From Arcobacter sp. LA11 (lineage in GTDB: Bacteria; Campylobacterota; Campylobacteria; Campylobacterales; Arcobacteraceae), in the NCBI RefSeq assembly GCF_001895145.1, contig NZ_BDIR01000004.1, positions 124,001-188,000 of the forward strand: a stretch of 64,000 nucleotides of DNA, read 5' to 3'. Shown here one piece after another: positions 8,666 to 16,858 of this stretch; within the stretch, counting starts at the first letter, position 1, and every line of letters starts with the position of its first letter. A model generated the notes under the pieces. It did not search any database and was not told where the DNA came from. It saw only the letters and a program-made list of their open reading frames with translations. The translations under genes and the position numbers were made by a program.

Positions 8666-9250
8666 TTGGATATATTAGTTTTTGATAAAAATTATGAAGA
8701 TGAAAGATCTGATTATTTAACTGTAATACAGAATAATTTAGATGGCTATAATATTAATTTATTTACTAATTATAATGAAGCCATCATTTCTTATAAGAAA
8801 AATCTTTTTCATATTGTTCTAATTGATTTTACAACAGATGAAGGAAAAGCTTTTTTGCAAGATGTAAATAAGTTGAATTCTTTGCAACGAATCATTACTA
8901 TGGGATTTACTCTTAGTTGTAGTTCTGAAATGGGATGTTTATATTGTATAGATAACTTTTATAAAAGAAGACTTCTTAAGCCTATTGATGCAATCGATTT
9001 ATATAAAACTATAAAAGACTTTAATGGGATATTTTGTAAATATGCAAATAGATTTAATTCTCCAAAATTGCTACTTGATGAACTTATAAAAAGATATAAA
9101 TATTTTTCATATGATGAAAAGAATGAAATAATTTCTTCAGATAAAAATGATCTATATGAGCTGAAAGAACTACTAAATCTTATGGTAGATTTAAAAAATT
9201 ATGGAATAAAATATGAAGTAATTGATGATAAAAGTTTAAAGGTATTATAG
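8666..9250 (+). CDS. Degenerate response-regulator receiver-like protein
   Basis: A 194-residue soluble protein. It starts at TTG 8666, with AAGGAG nine bases upstream. The N-terminal 120 residues follow the receiver fold: MDILVFDKNYED at the start, HIVLIDFTTDEG near residue 50 with an Asp at the phospho-acceptor position, ITMGFT near residue 78 as the Thr/Ser strand, and RLLKPIDAIDLYKTI near residue 100 with the conserved Lys-Pro. The usual double acidic pair at the N-terminus is weak and a Cys-rich patch (CSSEMGCLYC) replaces helix 4. There is no DNA-binding domain; the C-terminus is helical. It converges on, and overlaps, the PAS histidine kinase gene, a possible partner. Confidence 0.6.
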   Translation: MDILVFDKNYEDERSDYLTVIQNNLDGYNINLFTNYNEAIISYKKNLFHIVLIDFTTDEGKAFLQDVNKLNSLQRIITMGFTLSCSSEMGCLYCIDNFYKRRLLKPIDAIDLYKTIKDFNGIFCKYANRFNSPKLLLDELIKRYKYFSYDEKNEIISSDKNDLYELKELLNLMVDLKNYGIKYEVIDDKSLKVL

Positions 9251-10750
9251 CTTTTTATCAATAGGAAGTTTTATAGTAAATTGCACACCTTTTTGCAGTT
9301 TATTATCAATCTCAAATTCTATATTTTGTGCAAAAATTTCTCCATTTAGATGTTTAACTATAATTTCTTCTGTCATGTATAATCCAATACCAGTTCCTTG
9401 TGATTGATGTTTTGTAGTAAAATATGGGTCAAAAATTTTTTCAAGAATATCTTTATCTATTCCTCCTGCATTATCTTTTATTTTTATTATGATTTCATTA
9501 TCTGTAGATTCAGATTGAATTATTAAATATCTTTTTTCTTTTATTTCTGAGAGTGCATCAATTGAATTATTGATTATATTCATAAAAATTTGTATAAATT
9601 CATTTTTAAAACTTTTTATATTTGGCGTATGGATTTCTTTAATAATATTAATACTATTATTTCTTATTCTCATATAGATTAAATTTATTGTTTCATTCCA
9701 AGCATCTTCTATATTAAAGTTTATAACTTTTTTATCTTTCTGAAAATAGTTTCTAAAACCATCAATAGTTTCTGAAAGATGTTGTGTAGATAAATTTATT
9801 TTTTCTAAAGTGTTATTTAATTCTTCTTTTTCAAGAACACCTAATTCATTTTGTAATTTTGCACCTGTTGCAGCTGTTGATATCATTGATAATGGTTGTC
9901 TCCATTGATGGGCTATATTAGAAATCATTTCTCCCATTGCGGCCATTTTAGATTGCTGAAAAAGAAGTTTTTCTTTTTTTATAAGTTCCTCATTTTTGTT
10001 TGTTAATTCTGTTATATCATTTGCAAGAACTAAAATAAAATTTTCACCATCTTTATTTTTAAAAGGCTTTTTTATAGACATAAAATGTTTTACTTTATTT
10101 GTTTCTACATCTATTGAATCTTCATAAACAATTCTTGTTTTACCTTCATTCATTATTTCTTGAACATTTTTTCTAAAGAAGTCTGCCATTTCTTTATCTG
10201 GTATATAATCTCCATCATCTTTCCCTATCATTTCATCTGGATTTGATTTATAGAGTTTAGCAGTAGCCTCATTTACTAAAACGAATTTTGCATTATAGTT
10301 TTTTAAGACAATGGGGTAAGGAGTTTCATTAATTACCGTTTTTAGTAGTGTAGATTGTTCTATTAATTGTTCTTGAATTTTATATGTTTCTGTAATATCT
10401 ACAATTGTCCATAAAATATGCTCTTGATGCTTTATTGGATCGCCAGATATTTTAGCCCAAAATAGTGTTCCATCTTTCTTTTTTACTTGAAAGTTTACAC
10501 TCATTGGTTTTTTATCAAGTACATGTTTGAAAGCAACTTCTCCGAATTTTAAATATTCATCATTATTTAAATGAAAAATTGAAGAGTTTTTCCCTATAAG
10601 TTCATCTTCTTGATATCCAAATAATTCATAACATCTTTTGTTTGTAAGAATGATATTTCTATTTGAATCAACTACTAATATACCTACATAAGTGTTATCA
10701 AATAAGTCATTAAAAATAGTAGATTTATCTATCTTTTTATCGTTCTTCAT
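9245..10750 (-). CDS. Soluble PAS-PAS sensor histidine kinase
   Basis: A 501-residue cytoplasmic histidine kinase without membrane segments. PAS domain 1 covers about residues 15-125 (GILVVDSNRNIILTNKRCYE), PAS domain 2 about 135-250 (LKNYNAKFVLVNEATAKLY). The dimerisation H-box is MAAMGEMISNIAHQWRQPLS near residue 272. The ATPase domain follows with N-box INNSIDALSE, G1 DNAGGID and G2 GTGIGLYM. The signal is probably a cytoplasmic ligand or redox state read by PAS. No complete response regulator is adjacent; the degenerate receiver at 8666 converges on it. It belongs to the HQWRQPL kinase group that recurs four more times in this window. Confidence 0.9.
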   Translation of the reverse strand: MKNDKKIDKSTIFNDLFDNTYVGILVVDSNRNIILTNKRCYELFGYQEDELIGKNSSIFHLNNDEYLKFGEVAFKHVLDKKPMSVNFQVKKKDGTLFWAKISGDPIKHQEHILWTIVDITETYKIQEQLIEQSTLLKTVINETPYPIVLKNYNAKFVLVNEATAKLYKSNPDEMIGKDDGDYIPDKEMADFFRKNVQEIMNEGKTRIVYEDSIDVETNKVKHFMSIKKPFKNKDGENFILVLANDITELTNKNEELIKKEKLLFQQSKMAAMGEMISNIAHQWRQPLSMISTAATGAKLQNELGVLEKEELNNTLEKINLSTQHLSETIDGFRNYFQKDKKVINFNIEDAWNETINLIYMRIRNNSINIIKEIHTPNIKSFKNEFIQIFMNIINNSIDALSEIKEKRYLIIQSESTDNEIIIKIKDNAGGIDKDILEKIFDPYFTTKHQSQGTGIGLYMTEEIIVKHLNGEIFAQNIEFEIDNKLQKGVQFTIKLPIDKKL

Positions 10751-10813
10751 ATATTGCCCTTATAATAATTTTATCAGGAGCAAGATAATAAATTTCTTAA
10801 TAGATTATTTAAG

Positions 10814-10835
10814 CTTTAGAGCAAGAGCTCTAAAG
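10814..10835 (-). terminator. Hairpin downstream of fabH
   Basis: A 9-base-pair perfect stem (CTTTAGAGC / GCTCTAAAG) with a 4-base loop just past the fabH stop, at the end of the ndk-to-fabH cluster. The tail is A/T-rich but not a clean T-run, so termination efficiency is uncertain. Confidence 0.45.
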
Positions 10836-10845
10836 AAATATATAT

Positions 10846-11844
10846 TTATTTATTTGGTGAAAAAGGGAATAAAGCACTCCCCCAAGTAAGACCAGCACCA
10901 AAAGCATCAAATAATACAGTATCACCTGCTTTTATTCTTCCTTGCTCATATGCATAGTTCATTGCCATAGGAATAGATGCTGCTGAAGTGTTCCCATATT
11001 TATCAACAGTAACAACTGTTTGTTCATCTGTTAATTTTAAAGCTTTTCCAACCGCACTAATAATTCTATAGTTTGCTTGGTGAGGAATAAAATGATTAAT
11101 ATCTTCATTTGTAATATTGTGTTTTTTCATCATTACTTCAACATCTGCTGTCAAAGTTTTAACTGCTAGTTTGAAAGTTTCATTACCTTTCATTTTAATA
11201 CAAGCCATTTTTTGATCAAGTACTTCTTGTGAACATGGATGTTTACTTCCTCCACCTGGAGTTTTAATTAAATCATCATAGTTTCCATCACTTGAACAAT
11301 TTACATCAACAATAGCTTCTTCTTTATTGTCAGTTGCAGAGATAATTGCAGCACCTGCACCATCTCCAAAAATAAAACAAGTACCTCTATCAGTATAATC
11401 TAAAATTGATGTATAAGTTTCTGCACCGATAATTAATACATTTTTTTTCATACCAGATTCAATAAATGCTTTTGCAACTGATGTTGCATAAACAAATCCA
11501 GTACATGCTGCACTAATATCATAAGCCATAACAGGAGGAAGTCCAAGTTTTGATGCAATAAGACATGCCGTTGATGGCATACATAAATAATCAGGTGTAA
11601 CAGTAGCACAAATAACTAAATCAATATCTTCTTTAGCTATTCCAGCACGTTCGATAGCTTGTTCTGCTGCTTTTGCCCCTAAATCAGATGAAGCTTCATT
11701 TTCTTCAGATATTCGTCTTTCTTTAATACCTGTTCTTTTTGTAATCCATTCATCTGTAGTATCTATAATTTTTTCAAAATCTGCATTTGTCATAATTTTT
11801 GGTGGAATGTAAGCACCAATAGATCTAAAAGCCGCATATGCCAT
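10846..11844 (-). CDS. fabH: 3-oxoacyl-ACP synthase III
   Basis: Condenses acetyl-CoA with malonyl-ACP to start fatty acid synthesis. The 332-residue length is normal. The catalytic triad is visible: Cys in ISAACTGFVYA near residue 113, His in FIPHQANYRI near residue 255, Asn in KYGNTSAASIP near residue 285. Substrate loop TDEWITKRTGIKERR near residue 30 is typical. It is the last gene of ndk-yceD-rpmF-plsX-fabH, with 14 bases to plsX, and is followed by a hairpin. Confidence 0.96.
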   Translation of the reverse strand: MAYAAFRSIGAYIPPKIMTNADFEKIIDTTDEWITKRTGIKERRISEENEASSDLGAKAAEQAIERAGIAKEDIDLVICATVTPDYLCMPSTACLIASKLGLPPVMAYDISAACTGFVYATSVAKAFIESGMKKNVLIIGAETYTSILDYTDRGTCFIFGDGAGAAIISATDNKEEAIVDVNCSSDGNYDDLIKTPGGGSKHPCSQEVLDQKMACIKMKGNETFKLAVKTLTADVEVMMKKHNITNEDINHFIPHQANYRIISAVGKALKLTDEQTVVTVDKYGNTSAASIPMAMNYAYEQGRIKAGDTVLFDAFGAGLTWGSALFPFSPNK

Positions 11845-11858
11845 AAAAAAATCCTTAA

Positions 11859-12848
11859 TTATTTATATAAATTTAACTTTTGTTCAATATCTTCATTTAA
11901 GTTTGAACTTGCTGCATTAATAGCTTGAAAAATTGCATTCTTAATAGCTTTAGGGTTTGATTTACCGTGTGCAATAATCACAGGTGATTTTACACCAAGA
12001 AGTGGTGCTCCACCATATTCGGCATAATCAACTCTAACTTTTAGGCTTTTAAATACTTTTCTCATTAAAACTGCACCTGCAATTGAAATAAGTGATCTTT
12101 TAAGATTTTTCTTTAAAATTTGTCCTATAGTATCTGCAACACCTTCTGCTGTTTTTAATAAAATATTACCAATAAATCCATCACAAACAACAACATCTAC
12201 TGTTCCTTTGAAAATATCACTACCTTCAACATTTCCAGCAAAGTTTGGTATTTTTGAGATTAGTTCATATGCTTCTTTTGTAACTTCGTTACCTTTAGAT
12301 TCTTCTTCTCCATTGCTTAATAAACCAACGATTGGATCATCTAGTTGAAGAACATCTTTTGCATATGCTTGTCCCATAATTGCAAACTCAAATAAGTTTT
12401 TTGCATCACAATCAACATTTGCACCAACATCTAATACTAAAGTATTTTGATTTTCACTAGTAGGCATTAAAGTTGCAATAGCAGGTCTGCTTACACCTTT
12501 AATTCTTCCAATTCTAAGAGTTGCTAAAGACATAGAAGCACCAGAATGTCCCGCGGATACAATTGCATCTGCTGTGCCTTCTTTTACTAATTCTATTGCT
12601 TTATATATTGTTGATTCTTTTCTTTTTAGAGCATCTGTAGCTGAATCATGCATACTAATTATATCATCAGTATGAACAATTTCGATTCTGTGTTCAAATT
12701 GTTGAGGGATTAAAGCTTTAAGTTCGCTTTCATCTCCGACTGCTATTGCAGTAAAGTTGTTATTGTTTTGTAACGCTGCAATAAGGCCATCTATAATAGG
12801 CTCAGGACCGAAGTCCCCACCCATTGCATCTATTGCTATTTTAAGCAT
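11859..12848 (-). CDS. plsX: Phosphate acyltransferase PlsX
   Basis: Converts acyl-ACP to acyl-phosphate for phosphatidic acid synthesis at the membrane surface. The 329 residues begin with [18 protein letters not shown], the family hallmark. [10 protein letters not shown] near residue 97, LDVGANVDC near residue 138 and [13 protein letters not shown] near residue 221 are further signatures. The start codon overlaps the rpmF stop by one base (TAATG), indicating translational coupling. The rpmF-plsX-fabH order is widespread in bacteria. Confidence 0.96.
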   Translation of the reverse strand: MLKIAIDAMGGDFGPEPIIDGLIAALQNNNNFTAIAVGDESELKALIPQQFEHRIEIVHTDDIISMHDSATDALKRKESTIYKAIELVKEGTADAIVSAGHSGASMSLATLRIGRIKGVSRPAIATLMPTSENQNTLVLDVGANVDCDAKNLFEFAIMGQAYAKDVLQLDDPIVGLLSNGEEESKGNEVTKEAYELISKIPNFAGNVEGSDIFKGTVDVVVCDGFIGNILLKTAEGVADTIGQILKKNLKRSLISIAGAVLMRKVFKSLKVRVDYAEYGGAPLLGVKSPVIIAHGKSNPKAIKNAIFQAINAASSNLNEDIEQKLNLYK

Positions 12849-13000
12849 TAGTTTTTATATTCACCAGTGTTTGGGTTAACCATATGAGGCATCTTCCAAG
12901 TTCCGTCACTATCTTTTACTGGTTTTTTTAAAGTAATTTTATAGTGAGTTCTTCTTTTAGCTGCTCTAGTATGAGATACTCGTCTCTTAGGTACTGCCAT
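12848..13000 (-). CDS. rpmF: 50S ribosomal protein L32
   Basis: A 50-residue protein, basic at its N-terminus, that I translated directly: it starts [17 protein letters not shown], the standard L32 opening, and ends [15 protein letters not shown] precedes the ATG at 13000. It lies 13 bases after yceD and overlaps plsX by one base. L32 normally carries a zinc site in many bacteria; this copy has no Cys residues, so it is the zinc-free type. The position between yceD and plsX is classical. Confidence 0.95.
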   Translation of the reverse strand: MAVPKRRVSHTRAAKRRTHYKITLKKPVKDSDGTWKMPHMVNPNTGEYKN

Positions 13001-13013
13001 GTTTTCTCCTTAA

Positions 13014-13394
13014 TTAATATTCTTGTTCGACAAAGTCATTATTTGCACAGTTTGCACAAATATGATAGTCACTGTATATAGATGATACTTCACTTTGAAT
13101 AATCTCATCAAAATCAATTATATTATCATCTACTTCTATTATTAAATCTTCAGACTCTGAAGATTCATTTTTATAAATACCATCACTTATTAAAAAATTT
13201 AACTTCTCATTTAAAGTAATCGTATCATTTTCACCGCATCTACAACACTCAACAGATGTTTCACCTGTTAAATTTGCATCAACTTTGACTAAAGATGGCG
13301 ATATTTTACAAAAAGTACCTTCAATTTTAACTGAATTGAACTCAGTATTAAGCTCTCTAGGAGTTTGAGGTACTTTTTTAAATTCTATTTTCAT
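13014..13394 (-). CDS. yceD: YceD/DUF177 family protein
   Basis: A 126-residue protein of the DUF177 family, linked in other bacteria to accumulation of 23S rRNA and usually encoded next to rpmF, as here. The Cys pairs CCRCGE near residue 50 and CANCAN near residue 115 are characteristic, as is the acidic DFDEIIQSE stretch near residue 93. It is the second gene of the ndk-to-fabH cluster. The molecular mechanism is not known from the sequence. Confidence 0.88.
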   Translation of the reverse strand: MKIEFKKVPQTPRELNTEFNSVKIEGTFCKISPSLVKVDANLTGETSVECCRCGENDTITLNEKLNFLISDGIYKNESSESEDLIIEVDDNIIDFDEIIQSEVSSIYSDYHICANCANNDFVEQEY

Positions 13395-13412
13395 TTGAAA
13401 ATTTTATAATTC

Positions 13413-13826
13413 TTAACAAATTTCTCTTGCTGCAAAGAAAAAGTTAATTTCAACTGCTGCATTTTCTAATGAATCTGAACCATGTACTGCATTAGCATCA
13501 ATAGATTCAGCGAAATCAGCTCTGATTGTACCAGCTGCTGCTTCTTTTGGGTTAGTTGCTCCCATTAAGTCTCTATTTTTAGTCATTGCGTCTTCACCTT
13601 CTAATACAGTTACTACAACTGGACCAGAAATCATGAATTCTACTAGCTCACCAAAGAAAGGTCTTTCTGCATGAACAGCATAGAATGCTTCAGCGTCAGC
13701 TTTACTTAATTGGATTTTTTTTGTAGCTGCGATTCTTAAATCTGCTGCTTCAAATCTAGATAAGATTTGACCAACAACATTCTTAGCAACTGCATCAGGT
13801 TTGATGATTGATAACGTTTGTTCCAT
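13413..13826 (-). CDS. ndk: Nucleoside diphosphate kinase
   Basis: Transfers the gamma phosphate between nucleoside triphosphates and diphosphates through a phosphohistidine. The 137-residue length is standard. [15 protein letters not shown] opens the protein and the active-site His is in [12 protein letters not shown] near residue 117. HAERPFF and GPVVV segments are as expected. It is the first gene of the cluster leading to yceD, rpmF, plsX and fabH; the promoter must lie between 13827 and the terminator at 13881. Confidence 0.96.
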   Translation of the reverse strand: MEQTLSIIKPDAVAKNVVGQILSRFEAADLRIAATKKIQLSKADAEAFYAVHAERPFFGELVEFMISGPVVVTVLEGEDAMTKNRDLMGATNPKEAAAGTIRADFAESIDANAVHGSDSLENAAVEINFFFAAREIC

Positions 13827-13868
13827 AGGTATTTTTCCTCTTTTTATTTTAAGTCGCGGATTATACCT

Positions 13869-13910
13869 AAAAAATAAAAAAAAGGCAAGTAGTTTTTACT
13901 ACTTGCCTTT
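13869..13910 (-). terminator. Rho-independent terminator of the ferredoxin gene
   Basis: A 13-base-pair perfect stem, AAAGGCAAGTAGT with its complement around a 4-base loop. Read on the minus strand it is followed by a long T-run (TTTTTTTATTTTTT), making it a textbook terminator for the ferredoxin gene upstream on that strand. It insulates ndk from the ferredoxin. Confidence 0.9.
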
Positions 13911-13938
13911 TTATAGATAGTTAATTAATATTTAAATA

Positions 13939-14196
13939 TTAGTCTTCAACTACTGGTTGTCCGTCAACAGCACCTTCAGTTGTTGGGTTATCCCATACAA
14001 TACAACCTTCAGTTGGACATGCTTCAGCACATGCTGGTTCATCATTATCACCAACACACTCAGTACAAGTTTCAGCATTTACATAATAAATATCCTCACC
14101 TGTTGGGTTCTCATCATTATCAACGATTGACTCAGTTGGACACTCATCTAAACATGCGTCACAATTAATACAAATATCTGTAATTTTAACTGCCAT
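13939..14196 (-). CDS. 2[4Fe-4S] ferredoxin, Alvin type
   Basis: An 85-residue acidic electron carrier. Cys9, Cys12, Cys15 and Cys19 form the first motif (CINCDACLDECP). Cys44, Cys47, Cys56 and Cys60 form the second, in which the 8-residue gap between Cys47 and Cys56 is the insertion typical of Allochromatium-type ferredoxins. An extra Cys65 is present. In Campylobacterota such ferredoxins feed pyruvate and 2-oxoglutarate oxidoreductases. It is monocistronic, with its own terminator, and divergent from ahpC. Confidence 0.92.
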   Translation of the reverse strand: MAVKITDICINCDACLDECPTESIVDNDENPTGEDIYYVNAETCTECVGDNDEPACAEACPTEGCIVWDNPTTEGAVDGQPVVED

Positions 14197-14302
14197 TCTA
14201 ACTCCTTGTTAAATTTAAGAAACTTTAGCACACAAAAAATAAATTTAACTTTAAATGAGAATGTTATTAACAAACGATAAGAAGGGGCTTTGCTTAATGA
14301 AA

Positions 14303-14320
14303 ATAATAACGATTATCATA
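14303..14320 (+). promoter_or_regulatory. Possible PerR/Fur box upstream of ahpC
   Basis: The stretch ATAATAACGATTATCATA lies about 145 bases upstream of ahpC, in the space it shares with the divergent ferredoxin gene. It resembles the AT-rich, partly palindromic boxes of Fur-family repressors. AhpC is under PerR control in Campylobacter, which makes the site plausible, but it is distant from the start codon and the match is by eye. Confidence 0.35.
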
Positions 14321-14463
14321 GAACTTTTTCTTATTGAGGAAAATTTTTTTCCTAAAATAAAATTTGTCTTAATTTTTTAAATTTATATAAAAAGCAATAT
14401 TTTTTTTAAAAAATTTATATTATAATTACATCACAAAAATTTATATTAATAAAAGGAAATTAC

Positions 14464-15060
14464 ATGTTAGTAACAAAAAAAGCTCCAGATTTCACAGCAA
14501 CAGCTGTACTTGCAGATGGTCAAATCGTTGAGGATTTTAATTTATATGATAATATTGGTGAAAAAGGTGCGGTTTTATTTTTCTACCCACTAGACTTTAC
14601 TTTTGTTTGTCCATCAGAAATCATTGCATTCTCTAAAAGAATTGAAGAGTTTGAATCAAGAGGAGTTTCTGTAATTGGTGTGTCTGTTGATTCTCAATTC
14701 TCTCACTTTGCATGGAGAGAAACTGCTGTTGAAAATGGTGGAATTGGAAGAATTAAATATCCATTAGTTGCTGACCTTTCTAAGCAAATCTCTAAAGACT
14801 ATGATGTATTATTTGGTGAAGCAGTTGCATTAAGAGGTTCTTTCTTAATTGACAAAGATGGTACAGTTAGACATGCAACAATCAATGATTTACCATTAGG
14901 AAGAAACATTGATGAAATGATTAGAATGGTAGATACTATGTTATTTACAAATGAGCATGGTGAAGTTTGTCCTGCAGGTTGGGCAAAAGGTGATGAAGGT
15001 ATGAAAGCTTCTACTGAAGGTGTTGCAGAATACTTAGGTAAACACGAGGGTGATTTATAA
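14464..15060 (+). CDS. ahpC: 2-Cys peroxiredoxin (alkyl hydroperoxide reductase C)
   Basis: Thiol peroxidase that reduces hydrogen peroxide, organic peroxides and peroxynitrite in the cytoplasm. The peroxidatic Cys49 is in FYPLDFTFVCPSEI; the resolving Cys is in GEVCPAGW near residue 170, so it is a typical 2-Cys enzyme. The 198-residue length fits the AhpC/TsaA group. The ATG follows AAAAGGAAATTAC. The gene stands alone between the possible PerR/Fur site and a strong terminator. No ahpF is adjacent; in Campylobacterota thioredoxin usually reduces it. Confidence 0.96.
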   Translation: MLVTKKAPDFTATAVLADGQIVEDFNLYDNIGEKGAVLFFYPLDFTFVCPSEIIAFSKRIEEFESRGVSVIGVSVDSQFSHFAWRETAVENGGIGRIKYPLVADLSKQISKDYDVLFGEAVALRGSFLIDKDGTVRHATINDLPLGRNIDEMIRMVDTMLFTNEHGEVCPAGWAKGDEGMKASTEGVAEYLGKHEGDL

Positions 15061-15082
15061 GAATTAACTTATAATAACTTTT

Positions 15083-15113
15083 AAAAGGTGCCAAACTTTG
15101 GCACCTTTTTTTA
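15083..15113 (+). terminator. Rho-independent terminator of ahpC
   Basis: Stem AAAGGTGCC / GGCACCTTT, extendable by an A-T pair into the AAACTTT loop, followed by T-rich TTTTTTAT. It lies about 25 bases after the ahpC stop. Confidence 0.9.
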
Positions 15114-15243
15114 TGTATAAAATCTCATTTATTGACAAATTACAAAATAAAGACTAAAATTACATCACTTAAAAAAATTACTATATAAAAAACTACAAAA
15201 AACTACATAACTTATATGTAAATCAAAAAAGGCAAACATACTC

Positions 15244-16581
15244 ATGGAAGAGTCAAAACCTCAAACAAAACCTAGAAATTCTAAAAACTCAAATAATAGA
15301 AAAGCTAGAACTCATGTACCAGTAGAAGGTTACAAAATTGAACAACTAAGGGAACTTCCTTTAGAAGAACTTTTAAAAATAGCAAAAGAACTAGAAGTTG
15401 AAAACCCTCAAGAACTTAAACGACAAGATTTAATGTTTAATATTTTAAAATCTCAGATTGATCAAGGTGGATTTATTTTATTTACTGGAATTTTAGAGAT
15501 TAAAGATGGAGGATTTGGTTTCTTAAGAGCAATTGATGGAAATTTTTCTGATACATCAAATGATTCTTATGTATCTGCAACACAGATAAGAAAGTTTGCA
15601 CTTAGAACTGGTGATATTGTTTCAGGACAAGTTAGGCCTCCAAACAAAGAGAGTGAAAAATATAATGCACTTTTAAAAATTGAAGCTATTAATTATCTTC
15701 CAATTAACGAATCAAAAAATAGACCATTATTTGATAACTTAACTCCTTTATATTCTACTGAAAGATTTACATTTGAATATGACCAAAATAGAATGACAGG
15801 TAGAATGCTTGATTTATTCGCTCCAATGGGAAAAGGGCAAAGGGGTTTAATCGTTGCTCAACCAAAAACTGGTAAGACTGAATTATTAAAAGAATTAGCT
15901 CATGGTATAACTAGAAATCATCCTGAATCACACTTAATGGTTCTGTTAATTGATGAAAGACCAGAAGAAGTTACTGATATGCAAAGAAGTGTAAAAGGTG
16001 AAGTTTACTCTTCTACTTTTGACTTACCGGCACAAAACCATGTTAGAGTTGCTGAAATCGTTATTGAAAAAGCAAAAAGACTTGTTGAGATGAAAAAAGA
16101 TGTAGTTATCTTACTTGATTCTATTACAAGACTTGCACGTGCTTATAATACTGTAACACCAAGTTCTGGAAAAGTTCTTTCAGGTGGGGTTGATGCAAAT
16201 GCATTACATAAACCAAAAAGATTTTTTGGAGCTGCTAGAAATATAGAAGAGGGTGGTTCTTTAACTATTATCTCAACTGCGCTTATTGAAACTGGTTCAA
16301 AAATGGATGAAGTTATTTTTGAAGAGTTTAAAGGTACAGGTAACTCAGAAGTTGTATTATCTAGAAATGCAGCAAATAGAAGAATTTATCCAGCTCTTGA
16401 TATTATCAAATCTGGTACAAGAAAAGAAGAGTTACTTCTTTCTCCAGACATTTTACAAAAAACTTGGATACTTAGAAATGCAATTGCTTCTATGGATGAA
16501 GTTGAAGCTCTTAAATTTTTATATTCAAAAATGCAAAAAACAAAAGATAATGAGACATTCTTTGCTTCAATGAATGAATAA
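15244..16581 (+). CDS. rho: Transcription termination factor Rho
   Basis: Hexameric RNA helicase that terminates transcription. The 445 residues begin with a basic, Asn/Lys-rich leader of about 25 residues. The Rho N-terminal domain follows ([20 protein letters not shown]), then the cold-shock-like RNA-binding domain (GGFGFLRA, residues 80-95). Walker A is [12 protein letters not shown] near residue 205 and Walker B is [16 protein letters not shown] near residue 285; [19 protein letters not shown] is the Q/R-loop region. The start ATG is at 15244. It is monocistronic and, fittingly, ends in a strong intrinsic terminator. Confidence 0.97.
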   Translation: MEESKPQTKPRNSKNSNNRKARTHVPVEGYKIEQLRELPLEELLKIAKELEVENPQELKRQDLMFNILKSQIDQGGFILFTGILEIKDGGFGFLRAIDGNFSDTSNDSYVSATQIRKFALRTGDIVSGQVRPPNKESEKYNALLKIEAINYLPINESKNRPLFDNLTPLYSTERFTFEYDQNRMTGRMLDLFAPMGKGQRGLIVAQPKTGKTELLKELAHGITRNHPESHLMVLLIDERPEEVTDMQRSVKGEVYSSTFDLPAQNHVRVAEIVIEKAKRLVEMKKDVVILLDSITRLARAYNTVTPSSGKVLSGGVDANALHKPKRFFGAARNIEEGGSLTIISTALIETGSKMDEVIFEEFKGTGNSEVVLSRNAANRRIYPALDIIKSGTRKEELLLSPDILQKTWILRNAIASMDEVEALKFLYSKMQKTKDNETFFASMNE

Positions 16582-16600
16582 TAAAATTTAAAATAAACTA

Positions 16601-16637
16601 AAAAAGGGAACTTGAATTTTCAAGTTCCCTTTTTTTA
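16601..16637 (+). terminator. Rho-independent terminator between rho and the micropeptide gene
   Basis: Stem AAAAAGGGAACTTGA with its complement around a short T-rich loop, followed by TTTTTTTATTT. It ends rho transcription. It may also act on the converging small gene at 16660, since the left arm is preceded by an A-rich stretch that reads as T on the minus strand. Confidence 0.9.
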
Positions 16638-16659
16638 TTTAAAGTGATTTATTAAAATA

Positions 16660-16752
16660 TTAATTTTTAACAAATAAACCAATTGTTGCACTAACTGCTG
16701 TAAATGCAACTAAGCCTACAACTACGAATAAAAGAATTTCCGTAATAAACAT
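16660..16752 (-). CDS. 30-residue single-pass membrane peptide
   Basis: Translated by hand: MFITEILLFVVVGLVAFTAV, then ten further residues ending LFVKN. It is one hydrophobic helix of about 25 residues with a Lys-Asn tail, so a small inner-membrane protein. GGAAATGAA just before the ATG at 16752 supplies a ribosome binding site, and a perfect palindrome lies 26 bases further upstream. It converges on rho and ends 22 bases from the rho terminator. I do not recognise it. It could be a subunit of a larger membrane complex, a regulatory micropeptide or a toxin-like peptide; the sequence does not decide. Confidence 0.55.
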   Translation of the reverse strand: MFITEILLFVVVGLVAFTAVSATIGLFVKN

Positions 16753-16778
16753 TTCATTTCCTTTGCATATCTTTTATG

Positions 16779-16792
16779 AATGAATATTCATT
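16779..16792. promoter_or_regulatory. Perfect palindrome upstream of the micropeptide gene
   Basis: AATGAATATTCATT, a 14-base perfect inverted repeat, lies 26 bases upstream of the 30-residue membrane-peptide start. Size and symmetry fit the operator of a dimeric HTH repressor (TetR or MarR type). The regulator is unknown, and AT-rich DNA yields such palindromes by chance more often than balanced DNA. Confidence 0.4.
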
Positions 16793-16858
16793 TTTTATTA
16801 AAAGTATAGAGAAATTAGAATTAGCAAACTCTTAAAGAGTTAAATAAAGTTTACTTTT

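Noticed and set aside
13980-14168. Plus-strand frame opposite the ferredoxin gene
   Set aside because: Shadow of the real ferredoxin gene; His/Gln/Tyr-rich composition comes from reading the antisense of acidic codons.
16286-16573. Second long frame inside rho
   Set aside because: Lies wholly within the conserved rho coding sequence in another frame and shows no ribosome site.
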